From positions 124,001 through 188,000 of the forward strand of contig JARKIF010000011.1 in the NCBI GenBank assembly GCA_029378245.1: a DNA stretch of 64,000 nt, given 5' to 3'. The position numbers were made by a program, and so were the translations under genes. The notes beneath the pieces are model-generated. The model was not told where the DNA came from and ran no database searches. It saw only the letters and a list, made by a program, of their open reading frames with translations. Of the stretch, positions 34,344 to 46,870 are shown piece by piece. Within the stretch, counting starts at the first letter, position 1. Each line of letters opens with the position of its first letter. Source of the stretch: Roridomyces roridus. Its lineage: Eukaryota; Basidiomycota; Agaricomycetes; Agaricales; Mycenaceae.

Positions 34344-36414
34344 GATGCTGGACGTGAGCTTGACGCCGCTTCTAGGGAAGGGAAGGGATGGGATCCAGCC
34401 TTTTATCTGCTGTTATAAGTGAAGCTCTGTTCACGCTACCCGACGGCCAAGCATCGCCTTTTCGTGGAGCGTTCCAACTCCACCGTGTTCAGCAGATGCA
34501 AGTTGAATCTTCGCATTTATCAACGAGGTATTGCAACAGGTATGAATATCTGGAGCCTGGGGGTGTTCCGCACATGACAGGTCAAGGTGAGACAGATATC
34601 CCGAAAAAGACGCATAGATACACACCTGGCGTAATCCCTCTCCCTAGCGCCACCACAGAAATTGCTGACAGCCTTGGAGTTGGACGCCTGGACGGCGGTG
34701 AGATGCTTGGCGACCTCCGTACTATCTGCGCGTTCAGCAGGACAAGAGGATGGATGAAGGCACGTTCGAGGGATATGCGAAGAATAGAATCTGGCGCCCA
34801 AAGTGAATGGCTGCAGACGACTCCGGCAAAAATAACTTTCTTTACTTCATTAGGCGGCTATATGGCGGTAATTGGAGCCGCCGCGGGATAGTCCGAGACG
34901 CAAAGAGTGCAATTAGATCTACATTGTCCGTACATCTGGTGGGGACTGGGCATGAGGTGCCCTGGAGAATACAAGGATGGTGAGCGAATGCCGCTAGCGG
35001 ACCAAGCGGATTATGCGAGGTGTGCATCGACTGCTGATGCGAAACACTGGCATCGATTTGGCAGCCGAGGACGGAGAGCGTGGGTGGGTGGAGAATCGAG
35101 ATGCAGGCTCGAAGGCTCGAAGACGCGGAGGTGAGATACATCATGGATACATTCGTCAAGTCAGGGAGGTTTTGGGGTTACGCATTGGCGCTGGAAGACT
35201 GCAGAAGGGGGGGATTAGAGCGGGAAGCAACGGGTCTGAAAATAGTGGAAGACAAGGAAATGGTCCGAAAAAGGAAGGAAGGCCCACCCCAGCGATACAG
35301 CTCCCTCTGCAGCTTTGCACGGCCACTGGTCACCGACGAGCAGTGCTGTCCAGGTGATTGATGATTCTAGCGGGACTGCGGACTTTCACCAGGACTTGGG
35401 ATGTGCCGGGAGTCGGAGTTGGGACCTCTGTGAGCGTGAGGGACTCGATGCCTGAGCCTGGATCAAGGGCGACTCGGAAGGTCGCAGACCAACCTCGTTG
35501 AGGCTGTATTCAAGCATAGTCCAAGTCACCGTCGTGGAAAAAATTTCGTTTGCCAGGGCCCGGGACCGGTCAAAATTCTTCCATTTTGCGTCGCTGAGCA
35601 AGCAATTTTTTCTGACTACAAAAAGTCCCAGAAGAAGGCAAGCTCATTGATTAGCGCCGATGCGGAGATCGGAAGACGAGCAGGAAAGTTGTGCCACCTC
35701 GGACGTCCGGCAAGCGACGGGTTCACTGTGGGAGTATGGCGAGCCACGGGTCGGCATTGATGCCAGGTGCCAGCGGCGGCCCGAAGTGCAGCAGAAGCGG
35801 CGGTAGTGCCATGGGTGCGTTGTGTTCGATGGAAGTAGAAGACTAGAGGACAGTCTAACCTAGATCTAAGTCGGATGACTTGGTCCCAAACGCCCAGCAA
35901 TAGTCGAAACATAGTAGTGATGGCCCGATGGTGGGCTGCTCTTCTGGAGTGAGACCGGCGGAATGGTGGAGAAACAAGTCGCAGTTAATCCACATGGCGT
36001 AGGGCATCCTTGCAGGAGAATTGAGCGCTCAGAGCGTCTCGCAAAGTTAGGCGCCCAGGAACACGGTGACGGTAGCGGAAGAACTGTGCAGCCGGATCAA
36101 GCAATCACGTGCTCCGCTTGCTACCACGCACTCTCAGGCACTCTCATGTCTCCTCCTTTGTTTGAAGGGTCAGAAATTCACCAATACCGATTCAAACGGT
36201 ATTTATACTGGAAGTAATGTATCAACCCGAGGACTGGTTCGCCGCAAGGACTCGTGCTCTGTTTGAAATTTGAATCGCCGAAATCTCCGAAACTCCGTCG
36301 GATCGGAGTCGGATCATTTATGAACAATTGATGGACACAGAAAGATCACAATCACATCACCTCTTGACCAGAACCATCATCTCGATCCTCAACCTCGTCC
36401 ACAGCTAGAGCAAC
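34344..36414. other. Gene-free region
   Basis: A 167-codon frame at 34388-34891 (plus) and several shorter ones show no domain, repeat or membrane pattern. No gene is called in this 2-kb interval. Confidence 0.45.
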
Positions 36415-38527
36415 ATGCATCCTGCGCTGCACCTGGACGCAATACGTGGTCTTCCGCCCTCTATAAGGGTATTGTCAACAGACTCCTTGATGGATTCACC
36501 TCTCATCCGATTGTGCACACAGATATTCGCCTCTGCGGCGGTCGCAGGGTCGATGGACGATCTCCGCGACATGGTTCTTGTAACGAGGAACATGGCAGCA
36601 TCTATCTCTGTTCTCGCACTCCCAATATTTTACGCCCATTTGGACCCGGTGAACGCGCACAGGCTTGAGCAAGCCGAGCTTCTGACGTGGCAGGATAAAA
36701 ACCGTGTGTTCCTGGCCTTGCTTTCGCTCCAGGGTATTTTCCTCATCGAGGGCATCCCGAGCGCGGCAATACCAGATCTCTGGCCTGGGTTGTGGAAGTG
36801 GTCGCAGCTCATCATGCGACACGATTATCTGTTATCCTCAACGGGGGCACACGCGGCCACTCAGGTGTCGTCCTTTCTTGTCGTTTTCCCTTTAGTGATT
36901 GAAATCCGTGGCTCCCCAGGCTCATATAGACATCATTTCGGTAATTTGCAGGATTCACGAAGTCTCCGATGGCTTTGCGAATACGATCGCCGGCGAGCCT
37001 GGGTTGCGCGTCATGGTGGCCCGCGCGTGGAGGACTATTTCTGCAGAGAACCAGTGGAAGCCCAACTCTCAAAACGTCGGTTTCGATTCAGTGTCGTGGT
37101 TCCTCCTATCCGGCCCCATCAATCTCGCCGACCCTCAGCATCTCGATGATCTTATCGAGGGAAGTGGCGGCAGCCTCCCAGATTTCGCGGCTCTCGTTGT
37201 GGATTTCGTCACCTACCTCCTCAGATCTGGAGACGCCGTGCGCATGTCTTTGTACTGGCTCGATGTGGCCATGAATGTTATTAACCAGGCGGAGGTTCTA
37301 CGGCCAGAATTCACGGAACTACTTCTTCACCGGGGCATCGTCCGGGCACTCGTGACGACCTGTTGTAAGATGGGCCCTGAATCCTTCCCTCCTGATGGTT
37401 TCGACCGGGCCTATCGGATGCTCATGAGGAAGATTTTCTTTACGCCCCCACTTCAAACTTGGATCACCGAGGCCCTTCGAGCAGGTTTCCTCCGTTTGTT
37501 CGCACACGCACTGCAAAATCCGCAACTCCTAGGCGAAGAATATCTCCAGCGCTGTATCACGGATGCATTTCCGCTGTTCCTGCCCTATCGTTCGGTCCTA
37601 GTCCCACTACGCGCATCGCTGACCAGGATGTACGATGAAATGGATGTTGAGCGCGCCCAGCGTTCCCCTGTGTGGGATTCGTAGAAAATTTTCTTTTCCC
37701 TTGCCAATGGGTTCATACGTATGGCGGAAATCCAGGAATCGCCGAATCGCGTCAATATGAGTATGCGAGCCTGCGATAATGTGGAGGTACGTACGTACGG
37801 ATACATACCCTTGACTACCGTCCACTCAGCGCCTTCAGTGCAATTCTTTCTCTCTCAAAACCGATTTTGGGTGCTGCTCAGGCTGTAAGAGCGTGTTCTA
37901 CTGCTCCAGAGATTGCCAACGTTCCGACTGGAGACGAGGCCATCGAAGCACGTGCAGTGCGATTCGCCTGCACGCATTTGCCATTGGGTGAGTTACCCTC
38001 ATCACGCTGGAACGTGCGATAACTTGGTTCTGAAAGCGAACCACGACGGGATCAGCCCTCGAGACGAGTCCTTTTTCCGCACGATCATCCAGGATACCTA
38101 CCAACAACATCTTTCCGAGGTCCTTACCCGGAGTGTGGCAGCAATACAAGACGACCCTGGAACAGAGCACATGACATTCTTTGCGTACTTCAAAGGGAAG
38201 TTTAAGATTCAATGCGCAGCCGCGCACCACGGGGATGCCACCTGGAGGGCTCTATTTGGACCGATGTGGGACGACCGTCTCTCCCGTGCTCGTGACAGTC
38301 AAGGCCGAATTCACCTGCACGCTATCACATTCCCGGGGGATCGGGGAGGGATGTTATCAAGACTTCTCCCAATGCGGACGCGCACCGCCGAGTTGCGGGA
38401 CAAACTGGCTAAGATAGCCACGAGTCTTCCGGCCGATATGTGGGACCTGCGTCTCACAAGGGAGGAGACGGCTAGGTTGGAGGTTTTGCGTGACAATGGC
38501 GCAAGAGACACCATTGTGACAATGTAA
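36415..38527 (+). CDS. MYND-type zinc finger protein, copy B
   Basis: Exons 36415-36864, 36920-37669, 37736-37786, 37830-37987 and 38056-38527; 626 residues. It has the same layout as the copy at 26053: a helical region of about 400 residues, a MYND finger at about 413-461 (C..C in [12 protein letters not shown], then [20 protein letters not shown] ... HRSTC) and a C-terminal domain. Exon 3 is only 51 bp and supplies the first cysteine. The donor at 37669 is chosen over reading on to a stop at 37682-37684, because the zinc finger is otherwise lost. The divergence from copy A is large, so this is an old duplication or independent recruitment from a big family. Confidence 0.8.
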
Positions 38528-39950
38528 ATTTATACTATTCGAGATCCGATCAGGCTTGACGTTGGCCACAAAAATCGAACGAGTGGGAAATAATGTGAGT
38601 TTGGGCGATCAGAGGTACGCAGACACGAATATGTGTGATATGAGACGGAGACGGCTGACGAACGGTTTCGGCAGGAATACGGAGGCTATGGCCGAGTTTG
38701 CCGAGAAACTCCGACCAACAGAGACGGGCTGGGATTTACAGAAATCAGACGACGGTGAGATAATATTACCCTTTTTTGCAGAGGCCGACGATGACCAGAG
38801 AAAAAGCGGTCGGGAACGGTTCAGACGGTGATCAGAGGGGTTTAGGCGTCAGATGGCGAGCACACAGTAGCACTCGATGAGCAGAGTAGGCTGTAACGAT
38901 TTATTGAGGACAGATGCTTATACAAAAGTGGGCAAAAGTGAACTGACTACCGACTACAACTCGGGCCTTTATATAATAGTCCTAGGTCCGGATCAAGACG
39001 GACATATGGAAACTTCTTTACAAATGGGGAGCGGGCATGGTTTATCATCTTCTCTGTAATCCAGCAGAAATATTACTAATTCTCCCCGAGCTTCTTTCAT
39101 CCGTGGTTGTCCGGTTTGTGCGTGCCGAGCAGGAGATTCCTCGTATGTGCGACATTGAGTGCGCCGGCTGTTCTCGGCACATTTTGCAGGCCTTCTTATG
39201 GTCTCAAAACATCACCCGAATGCAATTCATTATGCTCCATGGATGTGTGATGGAGAAAATCAGCTGAAGTGTCGGAGTTCGATTGATATGGCTGTGTACC
39301 GAGATGCCGATCAGATCGGATCAACATTCGAAACTTCGGCTGATCGCGGCATGTTCAATTTCGATTCGTTGTGGTATTATTCGGGCAAGGGTGCGACTCG
39401 CGATGTGATACTGTTTATCGGAGACTTGTAAGCTACTCCAGAACGGGTTCTGCCGTGATTCTAGTGATTTCACATATGTGGCATCACACCATCCACTGAG
39501 CAGCCATGGTGAAATAAGTAGCATTACAAAATGTCTCTACCGGCGTATGGAAATTTGCAACATTTGACATTGCGACACTGCGTGAACGAATAAACAAGGC
39601 CATAGTGATTGCAGGAACAAATGTATAAACTGTGCTGATTCCAGCATCAACACAAGCTTAAGCTTCCGAAGTTACTAACTTACCCGGTGGTTCATTCAGC
39701 CGCTGTGAAATCCCTAAGTATTAATGCAACCGTCAACGTATAAGCTTTCGACCAACCAGCGTCCATTCAGCACGTCCCAGACTTCAACAGCTATTTAGCG
39801 CCTGACTCGCGATTCCATTCCGTGTACTAGTGCAGAGCGCCTCACTGGTGGATAAATCGGTTGGCCACTCACTCGGACAGACAGAAAGCATTGTCCGTGA
39901 CAGATGGAACCGTAGGAAGCGGAATTGCATCCGATGAGCGCTTGAACCCC
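38528..39950. other. Gene-free region
   Basis: AT-richer than its neighbours, with only short frames; nothing recognised. Confidence 0.5.
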
Positions 39951-39951
39951 G

Positions 39952-39959
39952 TATTTAAA
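39952..39959 (+). promoter_or_regulatory. TATA box of the secreted DUF5648-like gene
   Basis: TATTTAAA lies 43 bp upstream of the ATG at 39995, a normal distance for a compact fungal promoter. Confidence 0.6.
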
Positions 39960-39994
39960 CGCAGCGACAGACACGCTGAGGCCCAAGAACCGCC

Positions 39995-40614
39995 ATGCGT
40001 TCGATGTTTCCTCTCCTGTTTGTGAGCATCCTGCTCTGGTCCATATCATCCAAGGCCTCGGGCGTGATGCAGAATCTCCAGGTGAGGACCCTCTCAACTC
40101 CCTACTCAATCAGTTCACACAACCTCAGGCCCGCACCTGCGGCAACGCCAACGATTCAGTCCCTTTGTTCGCGACAAACGGCGGCCCCCTCCAAGACTTT
40201 TTCGCCAGCACCTCAACCGTGGCCATCGCCAGCGTCATCGAGCATCAGGGCTTCACCTTCCTCGGTGTCTCCGCACGCGTCTTCACCACCCAGGAGCCCT
40301 CGACCACGCCGCTCTACCTGGTGTACTCCGTCATAAGCAACGGCGACGCCACTGATCACTTCTACACCACCTCCGCGTCGGACAGGGCCCTTTTGATCGA
40401 ATCTGGGTGGATCGACGCCGGAGTCCAGGCGTACATCTACCCAACCCAGATTTGTGGGAGTGTCCCGTACTATGTGGTGTACAATAGTGCGCAGACGGAG
40501 CACTTTTACACGGCGAACCAGACGCAGTATCAGAATTTCTTGGCGACGGCGGGGTGGGCGGATCAGGGGATTGTGGGTTATGTGCTTCCGGATCCTCCCA
40601 ATTGTATCGGTTGA
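39995..40614 (+). CDS. Secreted DUF5648-like protein
   Basis: Exons 39995-40081 and 40129-40614; 190 residues. A signal peptide covers about residues 1-23 (FPLLFVSILLWSISSKASG). The mature part has repeated units of the type DHFYTTSASDRALLIESGW and EHFYTANQTQYQNFLATAGW, each preceded by a PLYLVYS or PYYVVYN segment and followed by G.QAYIY or GIVGYV. This HFYT...GW repeat is the signature of the DUF5648 / repeat-containing secreted protein family found in bacteria and fungi, thought to be extracellular and possibly carbohydrate-binding. The exact function is unknown. The clear TATA box upstream suggests a regulated gene. Confidence 0.8.
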
Positions 40615-41758
40615 ATTCCAGGTTCAGTAGTGTAACTACAAATCATGATACAAGATGTTCGGAACAACTGAGTTTGGAAGTGCCGAGATTCAATGTTGAT
40701 ATGGATCATTGATGGCCTATCCTGCTTGGCTCTTCCCACCATCATGTCCGACTCTCAGTCTATCTTCTCTCGGGGCTTCGACCAGCCCAATACTGCCATC
40801 CACCTCGTGCATTCGCATTCATCGTTATCGTCCCCTGCGTTGGGCATACTCTCCCCATTCGTGTCTCGCGCAATGGGACTCTCGGACGAGAATGGTGGTA
40901 TCATTGAGCGTAGCCAGAGTCTTTGTTCCGCGGAATCGGACTGATTTGGTGCGTCTGCTGTATCTTGTAAGTACCGTCGAGAATCAACAACAACTCACAA
41001 CGTCGCGGACTCTCGCTGGAGAATTCGGCGACGACGGGTGGGAAAGTGAGGTGCTCGCCGTGTTAGGTGTGCATTGACTCTTTTTCCTCAATACTCAACC
41101 TTGATTCAACCCAGAGCACACTTGGAGCACACAGCCGCGTTGATTGACAGGCCAGACATGGATACGGAGCCGAAAGGCAAGAGGCGTCGACGATGCAGAT
41201 CTGTACCGCCGTCAACAACACGTGAGGATGTCCCGAAACGGAAATATCTCCGGTCAACGCGAAATCCAATGCAACTTTCCTTCTTGTTTCGAGCCACAAA
41301 GGCTTTCCATGCATTTGACCATGGTACAAGGGCTACCATCTCACCCAAAATACCTCCTGGACTCGGGACTCTTGCGCTAGAGGTCGAACCAAACAACGAA
41401 CAAATATAAATATTTTGGCCCCCCCTCATCAGCACGTATCGTTGATGGCGGTACAGATCTGGATCGTCGAGGCCTCTTGCCGAAAGGAGTATATGGCTCG
41501 ACGCTGATCGGCGTTGGCCCATGATGCCGATCCCATTCAATCCCGTCGGAGCCGCTTTGAAGCCGGAGTATGAGTAGCGTCGCATTCTTTCCTCTGGTGA
41601 AAGATTCCGCGGAGGAGAGGCTTCGGACGCCCACTCAGGTCATTCGCCTGCCTTTGGGATAGTTTTCAAATCCGGTGTGTTGTTTCAGCCATGTGTATTC
41701 ATTCACGTCTCTTTTTGATCGGTAGCTAGGCAGGCGTGAACATCCGCCGGGCACATAC
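40615..41758. other. Intergenic region with an inverted repeat
   Basis: No gene is called. A 66-codon frame at 40744-40944 (MSDSQSIFSRGFDQPN...) has no recognisable features. The inverted repeat at 41171-41487 is listed separately. Confidence 0.45.
41171..41487. repeat. Imperfect 60-bp inverted repeat with 195-bp spacer
   Basis: The stretch 41171-41230 is found inverted at 41426-41487. Shared blocks are GCAAGAGGC, TCGACGAT and CAGATCTGTACCGCC with few mismatches. A transcript across it could fold into a long hairpin. It may be a MITE core or an inverted duplication of a small gene segment, since both arms read as a (G)LDDPDLYRHQ-like string. Confidence 0.7.
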
Positions 41759-41764
41759 TATATA
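41759..41764 (+). promoter_or_regulatory. TATA box upstream of the repeat-domain gene
   Basis: TATATA 30 bp before the first in-frame ATG at 41794. The second in-frame ATG at 41971 would fit the transcription start better. Confidence 0.4.
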
Positions 41765-41793
41765 GGGCAGGACTTTTCACCGACTTCACAAAA

Positions 41794-44142
41794 ATGCCTT
41801 TCTCCTTCTCCCCGGTGCCTCACATGCAGACTCCGTCCATTCGCCCTTCTTTCCCTTCTTCTTCTTCATCCAAGGTCTTTGGGCGGCCTTACCAACGATT
41901 CCGAGCTTGTCTGGTGCGGAGGGCGCGTAAAACTCGCGCAGCGGCGGGTAGCCGAGACTATCCCTTTACGATGGAGGATAGCGGGCACGGCGTCGTCACC
42001 TCGGGACGTGCTGACGAATCCTCCGCTCCCCTCCTCCGTCGCCTGCCGTCCCACGCGTCTCTGCGCACCCAGCGGTCCATGGCTTCGCTGCGGACACTCG
42101 CGAGGCAGGTCTCGATGGACTCCATGGCCAGCGCGTCTACAGTGGTCAACGGCGTTCATGGGCGTCTCCGTCCGTCCCATTCGACGTTCTTCCGCCAGCC
42201 ATATGCAGGTCTATCGAAGCGGAGGCGCAGGGTTATCAAGTGCCGTGACTTCATCTTCGTGCGTCCTTTACATCTCTAATGCCATGTTACATGCTGATCG
42301 CAAAGCAGTCGGCCCTCTCCTCGGTCTGGATCCTCCCGACACCGCACCAGGCGGTACCAAGCCTCGTTGCGCCGAACCCGTATCGTTGGACTTGAACGGC
42401 GTTGGCCCATCCGCATCCATTCCCGTTCAATTCGACGCAATACTCGACCACATCACATCCCTCGTCGGTATTCGGCACGTTCATTATTGTAACTTTGTTC
42501 TAAATTATTATCTTTGCCTTTCCTATTTGGTTCACGATTGGTTGGTCGCGGAGACGATCCTATGGGTCAGTGGAGATAACTCAACCACCGGCACGGTCAT
42601 CGTGGACTCACCGCTTTGGTGCGAGCTCAAGCACTACAGAGCGGAGCCCAACGTCAGAATTTTGTCGTTTGGATCATTGTACCGGCACCCGAGCGGCAGG
42701 TGGGATCATGATGTTCGATCAAATGTCCACTAACAATTCCCTCTTTCCTCACGGCAGCCTCGTGAACCTCACCAACTTCCGCGTCGCCTGCCACGTTCTG
42801 CCTCGAAATGTCCACGCTGACTGGATACTGAAATTGAGTGACAGTGCGCCGCGAGGACGTGCTTATATGTAATGAGTCTATACTGCTTACTTCTATTTGT
42901 CACCCGTCCTCTACTACGTGGCCTTTGCGGTCGTAAGGCGCTCTTTCACTCTCCTCGCTCTGCCTGCCGCCGACCGCCGCACCACTTTCTAGACAGCCCA
43001 AGACACAGTCCAATACATGGGCGCACAAGTCAGCTACGTAGCCTACGGTAAGCCAAATCATAGTACACCACCTTCAGTTATCCAATACGCGAGCAGTCCA
43101 TTACCGCGTCTACACGACGGATGGACCGATACCCTCGAAAACGGCATTCGATCCCCGGAATCCATACATCGGCCGAATCGCAGCGACATCCGTGCCCCCA
43201 CCGCACAACACGGCCTCGCTCAAGCGTTGCATGGCCAAGGCCGAGGGGATATCCGGCAGCACTGTCCTTTTCGGAGGCCACTTGGATTACCACCCCATGG
43301 CCGACACAGCGTGGGTGACTTTGTCAAGTGATAGTATTAGTACTGCGGGAGCATGGCCCGAAAGACCCTTTGTCCTCAAGGTCACCGATGAACTCAGCCC
43401 TGGGGAAGCTGCCGCCGTCGAGGCGATCGATGTTTCGCAATACGTAGCAAATGGCCACCGTCGTGAGTCTTATACCACACCTGAATGTAAATGTTTAACC
43501 GCTGTCCAGTCTACTACCAGTTGTACACTCCAACAGACGAGGACCCTGTGAGGCATCCTCCGAACGCCTCGAAACCGGCGGTCGGAGTCATTGAGAGGTT
43601 CCGCATCCCACCCCCTGTTGAACCCGGCTCCATCAAGCGCTGCATCGCTCAAATCGAACAAAAGCCGATCTACCGTTTTGCGAATCTCTTCGCAGATATC
43701 AACGCCCAGACCCCATTGCAAAATTTGTCCGACCATTACTGGGTGCGGAACGGGTCGCTTGGAACCACGGCAGAACGGCCGATAGTTCTCGTTCAGCCCG
43801 AGCACACAAACGGGTTGATGTTCCGCCCGTTCTCTATCACCGGTTCTTCCCCCGTGGTGAGTGCGTGCCTCACTCGTTTGAAAACTTAGTGACGAGCTAC
43901 GAATTTTTTCTCTCCCTGAGCCGGGTGGCTTTGCGGCTTCTGTGTTAAAAGTTGGCCGCCAAGGCTCGACGGACGGGGTGGTCAGAATGACGTGGGCGTC
44001 GGGGGATCCCAAGAAAATCCAGGTGTATACCGCCGAGGTAAATGGTATTCAAGCCAGTACGTACTGCAATTATTATCTCAATGACCGACCCATGCTCTTC
44101 CAACAGATATTGCCGTCCGTGAGTGATTTTTATTGTTTATAA
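41794..44142 (+). CDS. Multi-exon membrane-anchored protein with repeated SxKRCxA domain
   Basis: The first exon (41794 or 41971 to about 42258) encodes a Ser/Arg-rich leader. The middle part (42300-42900) is hard to model and may include a transmembrane segment (VFGTFIIVTLF / AFPIWFTIGW). Well-supported exons follow: about 43000-43049 (TVQYMGAQVSYVAY), 43093-43462, 43509-43860 and about 43920-44142. The extracellular part holds two related units, each with a PPP...S(L/I)KRC(M/I)A core: VPPPHNTASLKRCMAKAEGI near 43195 and IPPPVEPGSIKRCIAQIEQK near 43615. As recalled, this occurs in a fungal family of unknown function. Exons in the first half are approximate. Confidence 0.55.
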
Positions 44143-44990
44143 CGTTGGAGCGATTCAAGCATTAGGACACAGAAGACGTCAAATTTCTCGACCAGTAGCG
44201 AGTACTTACTGACTATTCATTGTGAAATAAATATTTCTTGTCAACGTTTCCGATCGCAGTTTCCCTTGGAGTTTTCCACCATCTTCCAACCGACATCCCG
44301 CTTCGGCACGGCATGCCATGGGGATCGAATGAGCCGCGACCACTGACTGATGCGATTATCCTTTGGCCAGAACTCTCATCATGGCATCATCCAATAGGGT
44401 TCGTTTTCGCGTTTGCGCGTTTTAGCCGGATGAGGTGAAGATTGGATAGGTTGGGCTTCGTTTTTCATTTCCGCGCTCCAGGCGTTAGGTTAGATCGTCC
44501 GAAGTTGGTTTGGTTATAGAGTCGGACTAGTGCTGGCCCAAAATATGATACGGGAAAATATATTTTGGATACATTCAGGCGAATACATATATGATACGGC
44601 CCAAGAGGTCCAACTGGATATGACTACATCCCAATACAAATCCTTGAAAGTTATGGGCCGCGTCGCACGGCCCACGGGATATTGTGGCGATACCGGGTGT
44701 CAGTGTCAGTATCTCTGTCGAGCAACTGTCGAGCGTGTAATGATGTTAAAAAAAGTTGCCTAACTTCTGGCCTGACCAAATTTTAAAAGAACCATAACTT
44801 AGCAGGTAAGTTCAGGTTCTCCAGTGGGGTTGAATCCATGCTCGTGAATTTCATTTTATTGTTACAAGGCACCAGCCAGTGAACTACATATACACCACTG
44901 AAATGGAATAGAAATGGTATCATACATTATATACATGTCATATCGGGTCGCGTCGAATCCTAATCCTAATTGTTAATCGCCACCGCACGC
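44143..44990. other. Convergent intergenic region
   Basis: AT-rich stretch between two converging genes. No coding sequence is recognised. Confidence 0.5.
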
Positions 44991-46870
44991 CTACTCCTCC
45001 TTGGACGTCTCGCTGCGCTTCTCATCCGGGTATGCAGGCGAGTGTGTCCCACCGATGTTGAATTCTACGTAGTCGCAATCAGCATCTGTATTCGAGGTAG
45101 AAGGGAGATACTCACGGTCGACCTTGGTACCCGCAAACCGCCACGCAGCGACCTTGTTCTCGAAGAGAATGTCGAGTTCACCGTAGGATCGTCCGCGCGC
45201 TGCCAATGCATCAGCATCCCATCCTCAAAACATAAGCACAGAAAAGAACTCACTCTCAGGCAACCGCAACCAACAATACACCGCACTCAACCCCGCGACT
45301 CCAAACCAAAACAAGCCACACTTGGGACCCCAATTCCACGCCGTCGGACTCAGCATGTCAGGCACGATAATCCCACAAACAATGTTTACAACCTGATACG
45401 TGCACCGACTCAACACGATCGTCTTGGCCCTCAACCGCGTACTCCCGACCTCGGCGATGATGACGTAGCATACCGCGCCGAGGGTGGCGTTGTAGATAAA
45501 GTTGAGGGCGACGAGGAGGCCGCCCGAGACCCACTTGGCTGCTTTGGTCGAGTGGAAGCCGAGTGCGCCGATGATCAGGAGGACGATGGACATGCATGCG
45601 AGGCCGCCGATGTAGATCGTCCGCCTTCCGAAACGTGAGAGTAGGAACCAGGATGCGACGGTGCCGATGATGAACATGGAGTTGAGGGCGAGGTAGAGAT
45701 CGTATGCGGCGACGGTGCCCATTCCCGCTTGCACGAAGAATTGGACGCCTTGACCGATGAGGTTCTCGCCCGAGAGGAGTTGGCATGCGAATACCATCAT
45801 GGCCTGGGTGCGGCGTCGTCAGATATTGAATATATAACGGAAGAGAAGAAAGACGGGGATTACTCACGATCTCCGTCCGTCTCAGGTTGATCCCCTGGAA
45901 ACACTGCACATAACTCGTCCCAGCAGAGATGTCGCGCTCGAGCGCAGTCGTATGGATCATATTTGCCACGCTCCGCTTGCAGTCCTCCTTCGAATACAGC
46001 GCCTCATTCGTCAACCTGCGCACACTGCGCTCAGCGTCCTCGATGCGATTCTGGCGGACAAGCCACCACGGGGACTCGGGTGCAAAGTACGCGCCGAGAG
46101 CGAGGGGGAGGGGCCAGATCCATTGCAGCACAAAGGGGAGACGCCAGCCCCAATCCGAGTTGATGCTCAACGTAGCGCGGACGGCACCGGAGGAGAGGAG
46201 GATGCCAAAGCCCCAGCACATGTTGATGTATGCGGTGAGGTAATGACGGAGGACGATAGGGCATACTTCAGATGCGTAGGCGGTGGTGAGAGTTTGGAAG
46301 ACGCCCCAGAAAAGACCGCAGACGACCTCGGATGCGACGAGCGCGGTGAGGCTCTGGCTGAAGACGGGTCCGAAGATGCCTGCGATGAGGCCGAACATGG
46401 AGAAGATGTAGGTGCGGCGGGGACCAAAGTAGTCGCTCGCCCATCTACGTAGTCCATGTATGAGGAGAGAAGCAAAAAGGAAAGATAACCACGCACCCGT
46501 TGATCAACAGACCGATGATACCACCCGCGGCGGACGCGTCGCCAAGACCCGCCTGCCACGGCGCTGGGATGAGCTTGTTCCCAGAAGCGGGGTTCACGAC
46601 ACCGAAGCGCTTGAGAAAGGCGGGCTGCTCGTAGAACGAGCCAATGACGACAATGTCGTAGCCCTCCATGACAAGCGCCGCAGAGAGCATGATGCTCCAA
46701 AGAACTGCCTTCTTGTGGATACGGAGGGCCTCGCGGAGAGACATGTTATGCTCGGCGACGTCAGCCTGGGCGGCATCCTTGAGGACCTCGGCGTAGTTGT
46801 CAATGTCGTGGGCAAGCCGTTCATTGTGTGCGTGGATGACGCCGGTGGATTGGTCTTCAAGGTTGGCCAT
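44991..46870 (-). CDS. MFS sugar (alpha-glucoside-type) transporter
   Basis: Five exons (minus): 46870-46497, 46444 to about 45868, 45803-45254, 45199-45116 and 45064-44991; about 552 residues. Twelve hydrophobic helices are apparent. Sugar-porter signatures include GWASDYFGPRRTY (loop 2/3, GxxxDxxGRR type), PESPWWLVRQ, RFGRRTIY (loop 8/9) and the C-terminal LPETRGRSYGELDILFE (PETKG type). The N-terminal region (residues 1-55) is a soluble helix before the first membrane span (VLWSIMLSAALVMEGYD). Best match by memory is the maltose/alpha-glucoside permease group. It sits in the plasma membrane and imports hexosides with protons (family knowledge); the substrate is not provable here. Confidence 0.9.

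Noticed and set aside
34388..34891. 167-codon plus-strand frame
   Set aside because: No recognisable domain, no supporting introns, and composition unlike neighbouring genes. Treated as fortuitous.
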